Shown piece by piece: positions 55,800 through 64,000 of a stretch of 64,000 nt of DNA; the first letter of the stretch is position 1; every line of letters starts with the position of its first letter. This stretch comes from Tupaia tana. Taxonomy: Eukaryota > Chordata > Mammalia > Scandentia > Tupaiidae. The stretch covers positions 31,648,877 to 31,712,876 of the forward strand of contig JAKSZU010000016.1 of NCBI GenBank assembly GCA_026018925.1, in the 5' to 3' direction. Below the pieces are notes generated by a model that had not been told where the DNA came from, ran no database searches, and was given only the letters and a program-made list of their open reading frames with translations. Made by a program: the position numbers and the translations under genes.

Positions 55800-56380
55800 T
55801 ACTCAAGGTATTTGTTAAGAGTGAAGGTTATTGAATCAGGATAGTACAATTCATATCACTTCCACACTTTTTACTGACTTTATGATCCTACACAATTATG
55901 TAACTTCTCTGTGCATAAACTAGTTGTTCTTTAAAATGGTGTAAGTAATGGTACTTACTTAATGGCTTTATAAAAAGAGACAATCAATGCAAAATATCTG
56001 GAATATAATAAGAGCTCAATAGAGGTTTTATTTTTATTTGAGTGCTACAATGGAGTAGTATACAATGTGCAATGGGAAATGGGCAAATGGCCAGAAATGC
56101 CAATTTGTAAAAGAAGGAATATAAGTATCCATTAGTCATAGAAAAATAACTTTGTCTTAATAAGCAAACTAATAAACACATAAATATCAGATAAATAATA
56201 AATATAAACAGCATTTTACTTTTATTTATAAAATAGCAAAATGTTTCTCTTTCTCTCACTCACTCTTTTTTTTTTTTTGAATGAGACCCAGAATTGAGAT
56301 ATATCTATCTAAACAAGCACTCTGATCACTCGCATTACTTGTAGACACGTAATCGGATCAACCTTTATAAAAAGCCACTT
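55800..56380. other. Unique sequence
   Basis: No gene or clear repeat. Confidence 0.4.
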
Positions 56381-56384
56381 GGTA

Positions 56385-56730
56385 TATGTACCAAGGGCAT
56401 GAAAGTATTAAAACTCTCTAATCCAGTCATTTTACTTTTAAAAATTTGTCCTAAAAAAGTATCAGCAAAACTCAGAGGGATTTAAGTGTGAGGGTAATTA
56501 CTATCATATATTTATAAGAGGGGGGAAAAAGTACAAGCTCCCTAAATATTAGAAAAAAGGTTAAATAAATTTATATCTTTATACTGTTATGTATGTTTTT
56601 GGACATAATTATTAAATGGAAATAGGAAGATAGATGCAAACTGGAACAAAAAGTTTTTGAAAGGGTCAGGATCTGCCTCCTGATGAAAAATAGAAGCTTC
56701 TTAAGTGGAAAAAATGGAGACATACATTTC
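56385..56730 (+). mobile_element. L1M LINE fragment, diverged
   Basis: AATCCAGTCATTTTACTTTT, AAATTTGTCCTAAAAAAGTA, AAGGTTAAATAAATTTATAT and TATTAAATGGAAATAGGAAG follow an L1M 3' region in order, but with many differences. Confidence 0.5.
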
Positions 56731-56861
56731 AAGCAGAGGAATGTTATAGAGGTAGAGACCAAAAAACCTATAGACACTATGGTGACCTAGAAAGGGCATA
56801 TTTCAGTACAGTTAGAATTCCCAGAAAGGAGTGATTAACATAAAAATGAGATGGGGACCTA

Positions 56862-57075
56862 AGAGGAGCAGATAGCAATGCAGTGGTAAAACGTGTTGCT
56901 CTTTGAGACTGAACCACCTGGGAAGGTTTTGGGTTCATATCTGAAGACCCCCCTGAGTATTCTGGATGTACATGCACCCATAATCTGGGACTGGCTGAGC
57001 CTGAGGGGTGGATCACAGCATAAACGTTCTGTTGGGAGTGTTGCTGTCTCTCGTTAATAGAAGAAATAAATACAT
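56862..57075 (+). mobile_element. SINE family B
   Basis: AATGCAGTGGTAAAACGTGT head, GGTTTTGGGTTCATATCTGA B box, GCACCCATAATCTGGGACTG and GGCTGAGCCTGAGGGGTGGA (7SL-like), TGTTGGGAGTGTTGCTGTCT and an AAATAAATA tail. Confidence 0.85.
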
Positions 57076-57304
57076 AACCATAAGAAAGATATAAAGCAAA
57101 AGAACCACCTATCACCAGGTTGTGAAATCATTTGTACATCATGCTAATAAGCCTGCACTCTTTTTTGCACTCAGGAACAATTACAACTTTTTAAGAAAAA
57201 GCTTGACATAATTGTTTTGCTTTAGAACGACACCTTCAGCAAATAGGACTATTCTGTTTTACTCTTTTGGACATTTACCAAATAAAACTGCACTTCTAAA
57301 AAAT

Positions 57305-57800
57305 TAGCTGAAGGCTAGCCACAGTGGTGTAGCAGTAACACAATGTTCTGTAGACGATGTTGAGGCCATATGGGAAAGTCCCGGATTTGCAGCCCAAGGG
57401 CTTCCTGTGTACTCCAGGCGCATGCGCATGCCTGCGAGCTCGCTGGGTAAGGCTGGCGATGGGACGCTAACGTGAACACCCTTTTCGGAGTGCCTCTCTC
57501 TCACTTTCTCTCTGCCGCTGTCGTTTTTAAACGTTTGTTAGAGTGTGCATATACTCACCAGAAAGCGAGAGAGAGGGAAAGGTGAAAAGCACTCCCCATG
57601 GGAGATGGTCATATCACAATCCCTTCTCCTCCACTTGGCCATTCTTTCAGGATTTGGGGCATGAACGCCCATATGCCTGGTTTGTCTCTCAAGCTACCTG
57701 TCCAGAACTTGAACCGTGTAGCCAACCATGTGGGTTCCAGCCACCCCAACAACCATGCCACTAGCTGGCCCTCTTTCTGTCTCTAGGAAGGAATAAATAT
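57305..57800 (+). mobile_element. SINE family B split by a SINE A
   Basis: 57305-57537 holds the head (AGTGGTGTAGCAGTAACACA), CGCATGCGCATGCCTGCGAG, GGGTAAGGCTGGCGATGGGA and GAGTGCCTCTCTCTC. 57776-57800 (TTTCTGTCTCTAGGAAGGAA) is the displaced end. CpG content is high for this family. Confidence 0.78.
57538..57775 (-). mobile_element. SINE family A nested in SINE B
   Basis: Antisense: GTGTGCATATACTCACCAGA, GA block, CTCCCCATGGGAGATGGTCA, TTCTTTCAGGATTTGGGGCA and a head ending CATGCCACTAGCTGGCCC. Confidence 0.85.
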
Positions 57801-57846
57801 CTTTTAACAGGAAAGGAAAAAAGTCATCTTAAAAATTAATGACAGG

Positions 57847-58111
57847 GAACCAGCAGTTAGCGTAATGGCTATGTCGCTGGATTCCCACGTAGTCGACCAT
57901 GGTTCACGTCCCGGACCCGGTGGCTTAAAACTCACGCCGGGCGCGTGTGCGTGCGTGCCCAAGATCCCGAGAGGAGAATGGAGGAGAAGGGATTGCAGCG
58001 TGACCATCCCCCCTGGGGGAGTGATTTCTCGCTTTCTGTCTCTATGTCTCTCTCTGTCTGTCTGGCGAGCGCACGCGCCCTATAGCAAAAAACCTCTCAA
58101 AAAAAAAAATA
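57847..58111 (+). mobile_element. SINE family A, full length, young
   Basis: Full copy with an intact head and body (GGGCGCGTGTGCGTGCGTGC). The perfect 16-bp duplication AAAAATTAATGACAGG is at 57831-57846 and 58112-58127. Confidence 0.96.
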
Positions 58112-58127
58112 AAAAATTAATGACAGG

Positions 58128-59125
58128 AGTTATCTCCCAAACTCAGTTTACTAAGTAGGTATCACACATACAGCAAGATGCAGAGGGATGAAAAACATCT
58201 TTTTAGGAACTCCCAGATGTTTGTGGAATCCATGATTTTCACAGAAAGGTAATTCCATTATTGCCAACGTCCATGTTTACTTATTTGGTTTGGATGATTT
58301 TCTAATTAAGTTTTTGTTTCTCCTGCTTTGATCTCTTTTTCTATCCTTCTGGGCTGTTTCGTCTCACATTTAGAACATAGGTAAGCCTCTGGGGTTTTTA
58401 AATTATTCTTTTTTATTCTTGATAGGTTTATCAGCAAGAGTACATGCTGTGTGACATCCTACACCACCAGTCGGTCAGGTGAGGTGAGCCTTTCCCCTTT
58501 ACTTTTCAATCTTTGAATCATCATTTTGCAAAATGGCAGTCACTGCTTCTAAACAGTAATCAAGTTTTGGGGTGGTTACACCCTGGGCAAAATGCTTTCT
58601 CCTTGGCCAAACTTTTATCAGAAGGTGTTGCAGAAACTCATTAAGTTGCTTGAGTCAAAGATCCAGGTGAATCATTCTAAACCTCCACCCAGTTCAACTT
58701 TTCCCTCTGGTAACAATTAATTATATTTTCCCTTTTTCCCACTCCCATCTCCACCAACACAAAATCACACGTTCCACGTAGTCACATACTCACTCTGAGT
58801 TACAAGCTCATATAAGGTTCACTTACTTGGCACTCACTAAAGAGAGATAAGAAAGAAAATGTCTATAGCTTTCCTATTCTGTGCCTGGCAGAAAGAAAAA
58901 ACACCTCAGAGCCTTGTCCTAAAAGTCTTGTAGCTTGACCTTATAAGGCATATGTTATTTGACTTCACATTTTAACTCCTTAGGAAGGAGAATGCAGGGC
59001 AGATACTTCACATGAAAATATTCAAATGCTAGTATGTTACCTTATTAATTATTCAAATTAATTTATCTAACTTGCATTTTTAAACCTAGCCCAGCTATGG
59101 AATCAATGAATCTTAGAACTAGAAG
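58128..59125. other. Unique sequence
   Basis: About 1 kb without recognised repeats or gene. Confidence 0.45.
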
Positions 59126-59129
59126 TGTA

Positions 59130-59330
59130 CTTACAGAAAGTGCATGGGCTCTGCAGTCAGTAAGAATGGTTTGAATACCTGCCCCCTCACTTATCAGTTG
59201 TGTGACCTTAAGCGAGTTATTAAACCTAGAGCCATGATTCAGTCCTTCTATTGAAATCATATCTATCTCAGGGGACAGCTAAGGGATTCACTGTATAATA
59301 TTTTCAATGCTGAGAAGAGTTACTTCCCAA
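59130..59330 (+). mobile_element. MIR SINE
   Basis: GCATGGGCTCTGCAGTCAGT, GTTTGAATACCTGCCCCCTC, TCAGTTGTGTGACCTTAAGC and GAGTTATTAAACC: sense MIR 5' half. Confidence 0.85.
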
Positions 59331-59395
59331 GCAAGTAATAATAGAAATGATAGTAAACAGCCTGATAGTCATATACCACTCTAAACGGTCTACCT

Positions 59396-59511
59396 AAATT
59401 AGCCAGCTCATTGATAGTTACATCAACTTTATGAGGGAGGTATAACCAATATGACTATTTTGTAGATAGGAAAACTGAGACATAGAAAGGTGAATTTATT
59501 GATTCAGGATC
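59396..59511 (-). repeat. Duplicated MIR-derived segment, copy 1 (antisense MIR)
   Basis: Antisense MIR-like stretch (ATCAACTTTATGAGGGAGGT, AAAACTGAGACATAGAAAGG), about 87% identical to 59796-59905. The SINE A at 59517-59798 sits exactly between the two copies. Confidence 0.88.
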
Positions 59512-59516
59512 ATGAA

Positions 59517-59795
59517 GGACCAGCAGTTGGTGTAATGGCTGTGTCTCTGGAATCCCATGTAGTCGACTGTGGTTCAAGTCCCGGACCTGGTAGCTTAAAC
59601 TCATGCCGGACGCATGTGTGTGCATGCCCATGATCCAGAGAGAATAGAGGAGAAGGGATTACGGTATGGCCATCCCACCTGGAGGGTTATTTCTCACTTT
59701 CTGTCTCTCTGTCTCTCTCTGTCTGTCTGTCAAGCACATGTGCCCTATAGCAAAGACCTCTCAAATAAATAAATAAATAAATAAATAAATAAAAT
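59517..59795 (+). mobile_element. SINE family A between two long direct repeats
   Basis: Full copy from GGACCAGCAGTTGGTGTAAT, moderately diverged, ending in an (AAAT)n tail of about nine units (59763-59798). The flanks are not a normal 7-20 bp duplication but two copies of a segment of about 115 bp. Confidence 0.9.
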
Positions 59796-59905
59796 AAATA
59801 GCCAGCCCATTAATAGCTGCATCAACTTTATGAGGGAAGAATGACCAATATGACTATTTTACAGGTGGGAAAACTGAGACATGGAAAGATGAATTTCTTG
59901 ATTCA
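59796..59905 (-). repeat. Duplicated MIR-derived segment, copy 2
   Basis: AAATAGCCAGCCCATTAATA through CTTGATTCA. Differences from copy 1 are mostly transitions. The MIR-like sequence then continues (GTACAGATATGAATTGAATA, GCATTTAACCATGATGCTTC), so this copy lies in the original context. Confidence 0.88.
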
Positions 59906-59974
59906 AGGTAGTACAGATATGAATTGAATAAACTGATTTTGAACCTGAAATTCATGCATTTAACCATGATGCTT

Positions 59975-61020
59975 CCAAATGCATTCTCTTTTCTGCTTAA
60001 AAATTATGGAGAGGTAAACTACCAATCTCAAAATTTATATAATCATCTCGAAGGTCAGTAATTGAATCCGAAGTTAAAACCTGTGAACCTAAGTCTGCCA
60101 ATTCAATTCTAGTGCAATTTCTTGAAATTTCTCTAAGAAACAAAACAAAAAATCAAAAAAAAAGGTGGAGTAAAATACTAAATAAAGATGTGTGTGGATT
60201 TTGAGTAATGGACTAGAATGAGTCACCATTGCTTTGTGATCATGCAAGTCTCATTACAGTGACCAGTTAGTGGGTAACAATTCATTTATATATACTTACA
60301 TCAGGTCTTAAATCTGCCTAGTGGTCAGATCCATTACACTCTCTATAGTCTGTCTCTGTAGTTCCAAGGAAGCGGAAATCCTCTTCAATACTGACATTAC
60401 ATTCCCTTCATGTCACGCTGACATCATGATTGAAATTGGAGCCAGCCCCTGTAAAGCTGGATTTGGGTGCTGTGTCCCACTCTTTTTCTTGGTGCTCCCA
60501 ACCTCCCACCCCATTACGCTGGTCTTCACCATGAAAGGCACAAGTCCCTGAAGACAGAATGAAAGTCCGTAGAGTTAACACCATCTATCCAGTGACGGAG
60601 CCCTGCAGTCACCTCATAGACGTGGCTGCCAACTCTACTCACTCATAAGACAGCCTGTTTCCTTCAGTATTATTTGTAGTTCCAAACTAAGCCTTCTAAG
60701 CCTCCTAGGCATTAGGGATCATGAAAACACTTACCACGTCATGCTTAAGTCTCCAAGTCCACAGGGTTTTTCCCACACCCACCCAAACAGTTACACAGGC
60801 CATGGGAGCCCAAGGCAGATGACACTGATAATAGAACCAGCTATGCTTGAGGAGATAGGGGTGTGGACTTGTTACCTGTGCCCAGCAGGAGTCCAGTTCT
60901 TATAAGGGAAGAAATAATTTAGGTCAAGGACAGACTCACCTTTCTTAATTGAGTTAGTCAGTGATAGAGATATGAGATGTTAACAAGAGCAATTAGCACC
61001 TGTCACAGAGCAAACTTACC
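59975..61020. other. Unique sequence
   Basis: About 1 kb without recognised repeats. Open frame 60321-60551 (plus, 76 codons) has no recognisable domain. Confidence 0.45.
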
Positions 61021-61024
61021 AGCA

Positions 61025-61285
61025 TGGTAAGGACAGTAACAGTCAACCTGTGTCTGAGCCCTAACCATGTGCCAGGAATTTTCCAAACTTTTTTCATAGA
61101 TGATCTCATCTAATACCCTTACTATAACCTTTGAGGTCGGCTCCAGTTTCACCATTTTACAGATGTGGAAACTGAGGTATAGAGAGTTAACCCTTCCTCA
61201 GCTTTCATAGCAAGTGAGGGGGGACAGAACACAAACCCTGCAGTCTGACTTCAAAGTCTTCGTTCTTGACCCCTTTACTATGAAT
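61025..61285 (-). mobile_element. MIR SINE, reverse, near full length
   Basis: ACCATGTGCCAGGAATTTTC, GATGATCTCATCTAATACCC, ACCATTTTACAGATGTGGAA, ACTGAGGTATAGAGAG and GCAGTCTGACTTCAAAGTCT: well-preserved antisense MIR. Confidence 0.9.
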
Positions 61286-61294
61286 AATCAAAAG

Positions 61295-61644
61295 CAGAGG
61301 TTGGCAAGCTTTGTCTCTAAAGGGACAAAATGGAAAGGTTTCAGGTTTTGCATGCCATGTAGGTCAGGTCACAACTACTAAACTCTGCTGTTGTAGCCCA
61401 CAACCAGGTATGGACAATGTTTAAATTAATGGCCCTGGCTGTGTTCCAATAAAACTTTATTTATGGACACCAAAATGTGAATTTCATACCATTTTCATGT
61501 GTCTCAAAATAGTCTTTTAATTTTTCTCCAATGACTAAAAAACATACAATCCATTCTTAGCTTGCAGTCCTTGCTTAGCTCACAGTCCTTAGGACAACGG
61601 GTAGCAGGCCATATTTGGCTCCTAAACCAGTTTTCAAATCCCTG
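61295..61644. mobile_element. hAT-Charlie non-autonomous DNA transposon, complete
   Basis: Left end CAGAGGTTGGCAAGCTTTGT; right end TTTTCAAATCCCTG, roughly its inverted repeat. Contains CTGTGTTCCAATAAAACTTT, typical of this mammalian hAT group. A perfect 8-bp target duplication, ATCAAAAG (61287-61294 and 61645-61652), is diagnostic of hAT transposition. Non-coding. Confidence 0.93.
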
Positions 61645-61789
61645 ATCAAAAGGGTTGAAATAAAAATAAAACAAAGACATTTAGAGAGAAGTATGAATCA
61701 CAATGTTATTTTTTGGCTATTTTTACACTGTATTTATTTGAACCTGAAAATTCCTACCTGAACTCACACAGTCCAACTCTAAAATCCAG

Positions 61790-61965
61790 TTCACATCTCC
61801 ACATCTAACAAGCTGTGAGGCCTTGGGCAATTGGTTTAACTCTAAGGCATAACTTCCTCATTGTAATAGGAGTAGTTATCTGAAAAGTTGATTATAGGCA
61901 TTAAATTAAATAATAGATGGTAAGCAATTATGACAGCACCCCACCACATTGTTAATGCTCAAACA
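61790..61965 (+). mobile_element. MIR SINE, diverged
   Basis: AACAAGCTGTGAGGCCTTGG, GCAATTGGTTTAACTCTAAG and ACTTCCTCATTGTAATAGGA: sense MIR. Confidence 0.78.
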
Positions 61966-61982
61966 TTAACGCTTATTATGGC

Positions 61983-62028
61983 TAATATTATTATTATCAC
62001 TACTACTGCTACTACTACTATTATCAAC
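61983..62028. repeat. (TAT/TAC)n trinucleotide patch
   Basis: Degenerate run of TATTATTATTATCAC and TACTACTGCTACTACTAC. Confidence 0.85.
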
Positions 62029-62158
62029 ATGATCATAACTCCAGATAAGGAAAATCAAAATAACACATCCCCTGAAGTTCACTTCTACAGTCTCTATTGA
62101 CAGAATCTCTGCCAAGAACATGAAGGTAAAAGCCTTTTACATCTCTTTCACTATCTAT

Positions 62159-62276
62159 CACTATAGTATCACTCTATCACAATCCAAACAAAATTTCTGC
62201 CTTGCAGTATATTCTAGCACTATGCTATCATTCTATCACAGCCCAAACAAGATTTCCACCTCACTCTATAGTCTCA
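62159..62276. repeat. 59-bp tandem duplication
   Basis: Two units, offset 59 bp. Unit 1 begins CACTATAGTATCACTCTATC (62159) and unit 2 CACTATGCTATCATTCTATC (62218). Both continue with CA[AG][TC]CCAAACAA[AG]ATTTC. Confidence 0.85.
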
Positions 62277-62279
62277 CCA

Positions 62280-63260
62280 TTCTAGGAAACAAAAACAAAA
62301 ACAAAAACAAAAAACTCCTATATGCAGCACCTAACAGAATTCCTGCTACTTAAGCCTCTTTTTCTATAATAATCAGCTACATGGTAATCTGCAACAGTTA
62401 CCAACCTTTTACTCACCTGTCTTTAGCTTTTTGGTGCCTAGTTGCATTGCTCATGGGTCACAGGGGGAGCAGAGAGATACAAAACCTTTATAATAAGCCC
62501 TCCGTGAATTAGAACAAGTACGCTTTTATCTTATTTAATCAGGCTATGTGTTTGGAGACTGCTACTTCAGGTCGGCTGCAAAAGCAATGTTGCTTAACCC
62601 ACTTAATAACTCTCTCCTCCTTATGGGCTCATCTCTAATGTTTATTGAACATTTACTGTGTCTCCATCCCCATGGTATTTGCTAATTATTTCTGTTATAA
62701 AAGCATTCGCAGCTACAGATGAACTCGTAAGGTGCTGATGAAGACAGGGAAATTACCACTATCGCTGTGTGGGCCTAGGAAAACCATGACTATGCTAAAA
62801 GTCACAAAGTTGCCTTATTATCTCAGACTCTGACCGTTTTCTTCTCAAAAGTCTTGTGGGAAGGTAGCGTTGGTAAAGTTCATCATTTATCGGCTGGCAA
62901 ATCAGTTGAGCATGACTTGGTTATCTGATCCTCTATTTCAGAGGACTGATGGGTTACGTTCTCAGAAGGGCATGACAATTCATCAGGAAAAGGAGTGAGC
63001 GATGGTTCCCAGAAAATGCCTTACTTGTCATCTTGAGGTTTCCATATCGCTGGAGCCAAATGTTAGCTCTGGTGGTCTTGAATAGCAAGACGGATCTGGG
63101 CCATTTTTGAGAATGACACAGCTGTTTGTAGTTTTGCAAGTGTTGCTGTTATAAAACTCAAATAATCATAACCCGGATGATTTTAACAATTAAGTATCTT
63201 AATTGGCAATGTCTGGAGCAAATCTAGATTATTTAGTATACATTAACAGACACATGTTCA
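62280..63260. other. Unique sequence
   Basis: Short (AAAAAC)n run at 62288-62312. Otherwise complex sequence with no recognised repeat or gene. Confidence 0.45.
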
Positions 63261-63271
63261 GTGTTCAGCTT

Positions 63272-63421
63272 CTTTTTTTATTCTTTTTTTCTTTTTTTTT
63301 TTTTTTTTTTGTTTTGAGAGATTTTTGCTATAGGTCAAGTGTGCTCTCCAGAGAGACCAAAAGTGAGACATCACCCCCCTAAGGGGGATAGCCACACAGC
63401 AATCCCTTCTTCTCCCTTCTC
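63272..63421 (-). mobile_element. SINE family A, 3' half only (interrupted)
   Basis: Poly(T) edge, GAGATTTTTGCTATAGGTCA, CACCCCCCTAAGGGGGATAG and CAATCCCTTCTTCTCCC. It stops in mid-body at 63421, where the pseudogene's A-rich tail begins. The head is expected beyond the right window edge. Confidence 0.85.
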
Positions 63422-64000
63422 TTTTTTGTTGTTGTTTTGTTTTCCATTTTATTAAAAAGTAAGCGTTACACAAAAGGCAAAGGAAAAATCCAGGCCACTC
63501 CACCACTTCAGCATTCTCGGGGACTGTGACCGATTTCTCCAGCTTACTGCAGACCCGCATCCCTGTGGCGCAGTGCTGAGCAGCTAAGTGGCTGGGAAGG
63601 CGTGGCCATAGGCAGGGGTGCCTCACACACTTGCTGTAGGCACTTGGTCCCGTCTGCCTTGAGCACTGTCCCCACTCCCACCCCCAGCTCCAGCCAGAAA
63701 TTCAGGCCCTCAAAGAGCAGGGCCCAGGCCAGCCGTTCCTTACCCTTCCTCCTGATGTGTGCTCCCCTCTCTCCATCTCAGCCCAGCCTGGGCTCCACCT
63801 GCCTCTGCAGGGACCACTGGTAACCAACCTGCTCCAGTGCCCACTGCCTGAAACTCCCCAGGTCGTCTAGGGAATGCCACCAGCCTACCCTGGCCCTCAC
63901 TCTCTAGTGGCTAACTGTCCACTGTCATTCATCCAGTGCCCTGCTCTGCCCATCACTTTAGTAGCCAGCCTGCCCTGCCCTGCCCTGACCTGCCCTGCCC
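63422..64000 (-). pseudogene. Probable processed pseudogene, 3' end (parent unknown)
   Basis: Read on the minus strand, GC-rich sequence unlike its surroundings ends in an AATAAA signal (complement of 63448-63453). A few bases later there is a decayed A-rich tail (63422-63443, AC-punctuated). The unit abuts a SINE broken in mid-body, as expected for an L1-mediated cDNA insertion. The 3' UTR-like part contains a CCTGCCCTGCC tandem repeat at 63969-64000. No protein domain is recognised: the 122-codon minus frame reads from it into the SINE. The insertion is cut by the window end, so its target duplication cannot be checked. A genuine last exon is less likely but not excluded. Confidence 0.6.

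Noticed and set aside
1-64000. Colugo as source species
   Set aside because: Colugo SINEs, as I recall them, derive from tRNA-Ile dimers with a GATAACACCAAGG-type core, which is not seen here. The 7SL-containing family B fits tree shrews better.
1-64000. Functional tRNA genes at the SINE heads
   Set aside because: A- and B-box-like sequences are present, but the heads are followed by a SINE body and poly(A), the cloverleaf is incomplete, and they occur in many copies.
1-64000. A new defence, biosynthetic or mobile gene system
   Set aside because: No intact multi-codon gene, operon-like arrangement or domain set is present. Structure in the window is accounted for by transposable elements, microsatellites and local duplications.

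Overview
This is a 64-kb piece of a placental-mammal nuclear genome. It is AT-rich, CpG-poor outside young repeats, and packed with interspersed retrotransposons. I find no intact protein-coding gene, no rRNA or functional tRNA gene and no CRISPR array. The open reading frames that exist are short, and most come from repeats or low-complexity tracts. The only gene-derived sequence I can support is a probable processed pseudogene (minus strand) running off the right edge.

Organism: ancient mammalian repeats are present (MIR, L2, L3/CR1, MaLR LTR, MER2-like Tigger, hAT-Charlie, L1M). The lineage-specific repeats are two tRNA-headed SINE families. Family A (about 40 pieces of all ages, full length about 270 bp) has a tRNA-like head, a unique body, a CT-rich stretch and a poly(A) tail. 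Family B has a tRNA-like head joined to a diverged 7SL/Alu-like module. Primate Alu, rodent B1/B2, carnivore, ruminant, horse and AfroSINE repeats are not seen. 7SL-derived SINEs are known only from Supraprimates, and tRNA-7SL chimeras are described in tree shrews, so a tree shrew (Tupaia-like) is my best guess. It is not proven.

Layout: 1-13.3 kb is unique AT-rich DNA with scattered SINEs and MIRs, one L1 3' end and an 895-bp-spaced direct repeat. 13.5-20.2 kb is old antisense L1M, broken up by a MaLR LTR, several SINEs and a twin-primed L1. 20.2-31.8 kb holds L2, L3/CR1, many SINEs, a long polypyrimidine tract and two palindromic mariner MITEs. 31.8-42.5 kb has almost no SINEs and is mostly unique: it is the best candidate for constrained non-coding sequence. 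42.3-46.1 kb is L1M, MER2-like and SINE-B sequence. 46-55 kb has L2 copies, a run of four same-strand SINEs and two more mariner MITEs. 55-60 kb has serial and nested SINE insertions, one flanked by an unusually long (about 115 bp) duplication. 60-64 kb has a hAT element with a perfect 8-bp target duplication, a 59-bp tandem repeat, and a SINE apparently split by the processed pseudogene.

No set of genes works together here. The biology visible is the insertion history of mobile elements, and I see no previously undescribed gene system.
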